This document shows positions 14,988 to 16,702 of a stretch of 16,702 nucleotides of DNA, piece after piece; position 1 is the stretch's first letter, and every line of letters starts with the position of its first letter. The notes below the pieces were generated by a model that did not search any database, was not told where the DNA came from, and saw nothing but the letters and a program-made list of their open reading frames with translations. A program made the position numbers and the translations under genes. Source of the DNA: Gallionella sp. UBA4121 (GTDB lineage Bacteria > Pseudomonadota > Gammaproteobacteria > Burkholderiales > Gallionellaceae); the NCBI GenBank assembly GCA_002381565.1, contig DFWZ01000001.1, positions 47,016-63,717 on the forward strand, in the 5' to 3' direction.

Positions 14988-15020
14988 TAACCTGGTATTG
15001 CTTACAGCAATACCAGGTTA
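14988..15020. terminator. 15-bp perfect hairpin overlapping the proB stop codon
   Basis: TAACCTGGTATTGCT at 14988-15002 pairs perfectly with 15006-15020 around a three-base loop. The proB stop codon (15004-15002 on the - strand) sits at the apex. It is likely a shared terminator or 3'-end stem for the convergent proB and diguanylate cyclase transcripts, though no T-run follows on either strand. Confidence 0.6.
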
Positions 15021-16135
15021 TCCCGGTGGATGATTTCCGTATCGCCGCCATAGCCGAGCAGGGTTGCAATTTCACCGCTGGCATGGCCTGCAATACGGGT
15101 AGCTTCATCCGAGTTGTAGTTGGTCAGGCCGCGCGCGATATCGGTACCGTTTTCATTGACGCAGGCGACGACTGCGCCGCGCCCAAACTCTCCGAATACC
15201 TGTTTCACGCCGATGGGCAGCAGGCTCTTGCCATCGCTGCGTAGCGCACGGATTGCGCCGTCATCGAGGACGAGCTTGCCCGTTACTTGCAAATGTCCTG
15301 CAAGCCATTGTTTGCGTGCAGCGAGTGGCAAAGCCGGTGCGGTGAGCAAGGTGCCGATGGCAATACCCTGGAACAGGCGCAGCAGTACATCCGGTTCGTG
15401 CCCTGAGGCAATGACGGTATGCGCGCCGCTATGCGCTGCACGCTTCGCTGCGAGTATCTTGGTGAGCATGCCGCCGCGACCAATGCTGCTTCCAGCGCCG
15501 CCTGCCATGCTCTCCAGTTGCGCATCCCCTGCCTGAGCTGAACCCACCAGTGTGGCCGTGGGATCACGGCGAGGATCGGCAGTGTAAAGACCGCTCTGGT
15601 CGGTCAAAATCACCAGCGCATCGGCATCGATCAGATTGGTGACCAGCGCGCCCAGTGTGTCGTTATCGCCAAATTTGATTTCGTCGGTGACTACCGTATC
15701 GTTTTCGTTGATGATGGGAATGACGCGCAGATTGAGCAATGTAGTCAGTGTGGCGCGGGCGTTCAGGTAGCGTTCACGGTCGGCCAGATCGGCATGCGTC
15801 AGCAGGACTTGCGCGGCGTGCAGGCCGTGTTCTCGGAAGCAGCTCTCGTACGCCTGCACCAAACCCATTTGGCCAACTGCGGCGGCGGCCTGCAATTCGT
15901 GGATGGCAGCGGGTCTGGTGCGCCAGCCAAGACGCTGCATACCTTCGGCAATCGCGCCGCTTGATACCAGTACGACTTCATAACCCAGGCCATTCAACTG
16001 CGAAATCTGCCTGGCCCAGTTGCCCAGGGCATCAAGATCAAGCCCCGCTCCCTGATTCGTCACCAGGCTGCTGCCCACTTTGACGACGATGCGACGGCAC
16101 TGGGTCAATACGGTTTTTGTCGTTGATTCCAACAT
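15002..16135 (-). CDS. proB: Glutamate 5-kinase
   Basis: The 377-residue enzyme phosphorylates L-glutamate to gamma-glutamyl phosphate with ATP, the first step of proline synthesis in the cytoplasm. It has the amino-acid kinase fold (about 12-262) with VVKVGSS at 17-23, VSSGAI at 57-62, INENDT at 142-147, FGDND at 155-159, LTDQSGLYTADPR at 177-189 and GRGGMLTK at 219-226. A C-terminal PUA domain (about 283-372) is present, as in E. coli ProB (367 residues). The Shine-Dalgarno GAGGA (16147-16143 on the - strand) supports the ATG. It lies 36 bases after obgE, the usual order in betaproteobacteria (rplU-rpmA-obgE-proB). The E. coli enzyme is feedback-inhibited by proline; this is expected here but not visible. 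Confidence 0.97.
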   Translation of the reverse strand: MLESTTKTVLTQCRRIVVKVGSSLVTNQGAGLDLDALGNWARQISQLNGLGYEVVLVSSGAIAEGMQRLGWRTRPAAIHELQAAAAVGQMGLVQAYESCFREHGLHAAQVLLTHADLADRERYLNARATLTTLLNLRVIPIINENDTVVTDEIKFGDNDTLGALVTNLIDADALVILTDQSGLYTADPRRDPTATLVGSAQAGDAQLESMAGGAGSSIGRGGMLTKILAAKRAAHSGAHTVIASGHEPDVLLRLFQGIAIGTLLTAPALPLAARKQWLAGHLQVTGKLVLDDGAIRALRSDGKSLLPIGVKQVFGEFGRGAVVACVNENGTDIARGLTNYNSDEATRIAGHASGEIATLLGYGGDTEIIHRDNLVLL

Positions 16136-16171
16136 TGCTCAATCCTCATTTCTGAATCCTGAATCCTGCCT

Positions 16172-16702
16172 TTACAGCGTGCTGGCGTCCGTTTCCTGTG
16201 CGCCATTGGCGGCAGCCTGCTGTTCGAGCGCTTTTACTTCCAGCAGATGTTCCATGATCGCAAAAGTCAGCTCTTTGCAGCCTTCGCCGCTGATCGCTGA
16301 AATCACGAAATAACGGTCATAGTCGGAAAATTCTTTGAGGAATGCAGCTACGGTGGCCTCGCGATCTTCCAGTAAATCGACCTTGTTCAGCAGCAGCCAG
16401 CGCGGTTTTTCATACAAGGCCTGATCGTATTTTTTCAGTTCGTTGAGAATGGCTTTTGCCTCTCCAACAGGACTGGTGCCTTCATACATCGGCGCCACAT
16501 CTACCAGGTGAAGCAACAGGCTGGTGCGTGCCAGGTGACGCAGAAACTGGTGGCCGAGTCCGGCGCCTTCTGCTGCGCCCTCAATCAGGCCTGGAATATC
16601 CGCGATGACGAAGCTCTTTTCATGCGATACGCGCACCACGCCCAGATTGGGGTGCAAGGTCGTGAACGGATAATCAGCTACCTTGGGGCGCGCCGCTGAA
16701 AC
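16172..16702 (-). CDS. obgE: GTPase Obg/CgtA (3' part; start lies beyond the window)
   Basis: The frame is open to the last base, so the start and N-terminal glycine-rich Obg domain are outside. The visible 176 residues are the GTPase domain from the switch I region onward: RPKVADYPFTTLHPNLG with the Mg-binding Thr, G3 DIPGLIEGAAEGAGLGHQFL, G4 NKVD, and G5 SAISGEG. The tail is short and acidic/Ala-rich. Obg is an essential GTPase that binds the 50S ribosomal subunit and links ribosome assembly to nutrient and stress state. It sits upstream of proB in the same direction, 36 bases apart, in a likely operon. Confidence 0.96.
   Translation of the reverse strand, partial: VSAARPKVADYPFTTLHPNLGVVRVSHEKSFVIADIPGLIEGAAEGAGLGHQFLRHLARTSLLLHLVDVAPMYEGTSPVGEAKAILNELKKYDQALYEKPRWLLLNKVDLLEDREATVAAFLKEFSDYDRYFVISAISGEGCKELTFAIMEHLLEVKALEQQAAANGAQETDASTL

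Noticed and set aside
1..16702. CRISPR arrays, tRNAs, insertion sequences or prophage genes
   Set aside because: No spaced direct repeats, tRNA-like folds, transposase or integrase motifs were seen.

Overview
The window reads as an ordinary stretch of proteobacterial chromosome, most likely a betaproteobacterium. This is an inference from three things: the obgE-proB order, the Atm1-type exporter, and Gram-negative envelope genes (periplasmic PBP7-type endopeptidase, outer-membrane barrel, lipoprotein). A Nitrosomonadales/Gallionellaceae-like host would fit, but the sequence alone does not settle it. I see no IS element, integrase, tRNA, rRNA or CRISPR array.

Layout. (1) 1-468, + strand: the end of a CsbD-family stress protein gene and a 64-residue lipoprotein gene, separated by strong hairpins. 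(2) 763-3836, + strand: an endonuclease/exonuclease/phosphatase-family gene overlapping a cardiolipin synthase gene (the same pairing as E. coli ybhP-clsB), then a membrane-anchored GH18-like glycosidase gene with its own promoter. (3) 3952-10531, - strand: five overlapping genes read from high to low coordinates. They encode a BcsE-like protein carrying the RxGD c-di-GMP motif, a TPR plus beta-barrel outer-membrane protein, a processive family-2 glycosyltransferase, a 75-residue single-helix membrane protein, and a membrane-anchored CE4 deacetylase. (4) 10532-10899: a 368-bp divergent intergenic region with folded elements. (5) 10900-14923, + strand: an Atm1-type ABC exporter, a PBP7-type endopeptidase with a His-rich N-terminus, and a REC-GGDEF diguanylate cyclase. 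(6) 15002-16702, - strand: proB and the 3' part of obgE.

The most interesting part is the 3952-10531 operon. Its parts parallel the poly-N-acetylglucosamine machinery (PgaA outer-membrane port, PgaB deacetylase, PgaC synthase, PgaD small partner). Its first gene instead encodes a relative of BcsE, a c-di-GMP receptor known from cellulose operons, and no cellulose synthase or PilZ domain is visible. I read it as a candidate, apparently uncharacterised, c-di-GMP-responsive exopolysaccharide synthesis, deacetylation and export system. The convergent GH18-like gene may supply the glycosidase function that PgaB carries as a fused C-terminal domain. The polymer, the regulation and the novelty are inferences; only the families, motifs and gene order are seen directly.
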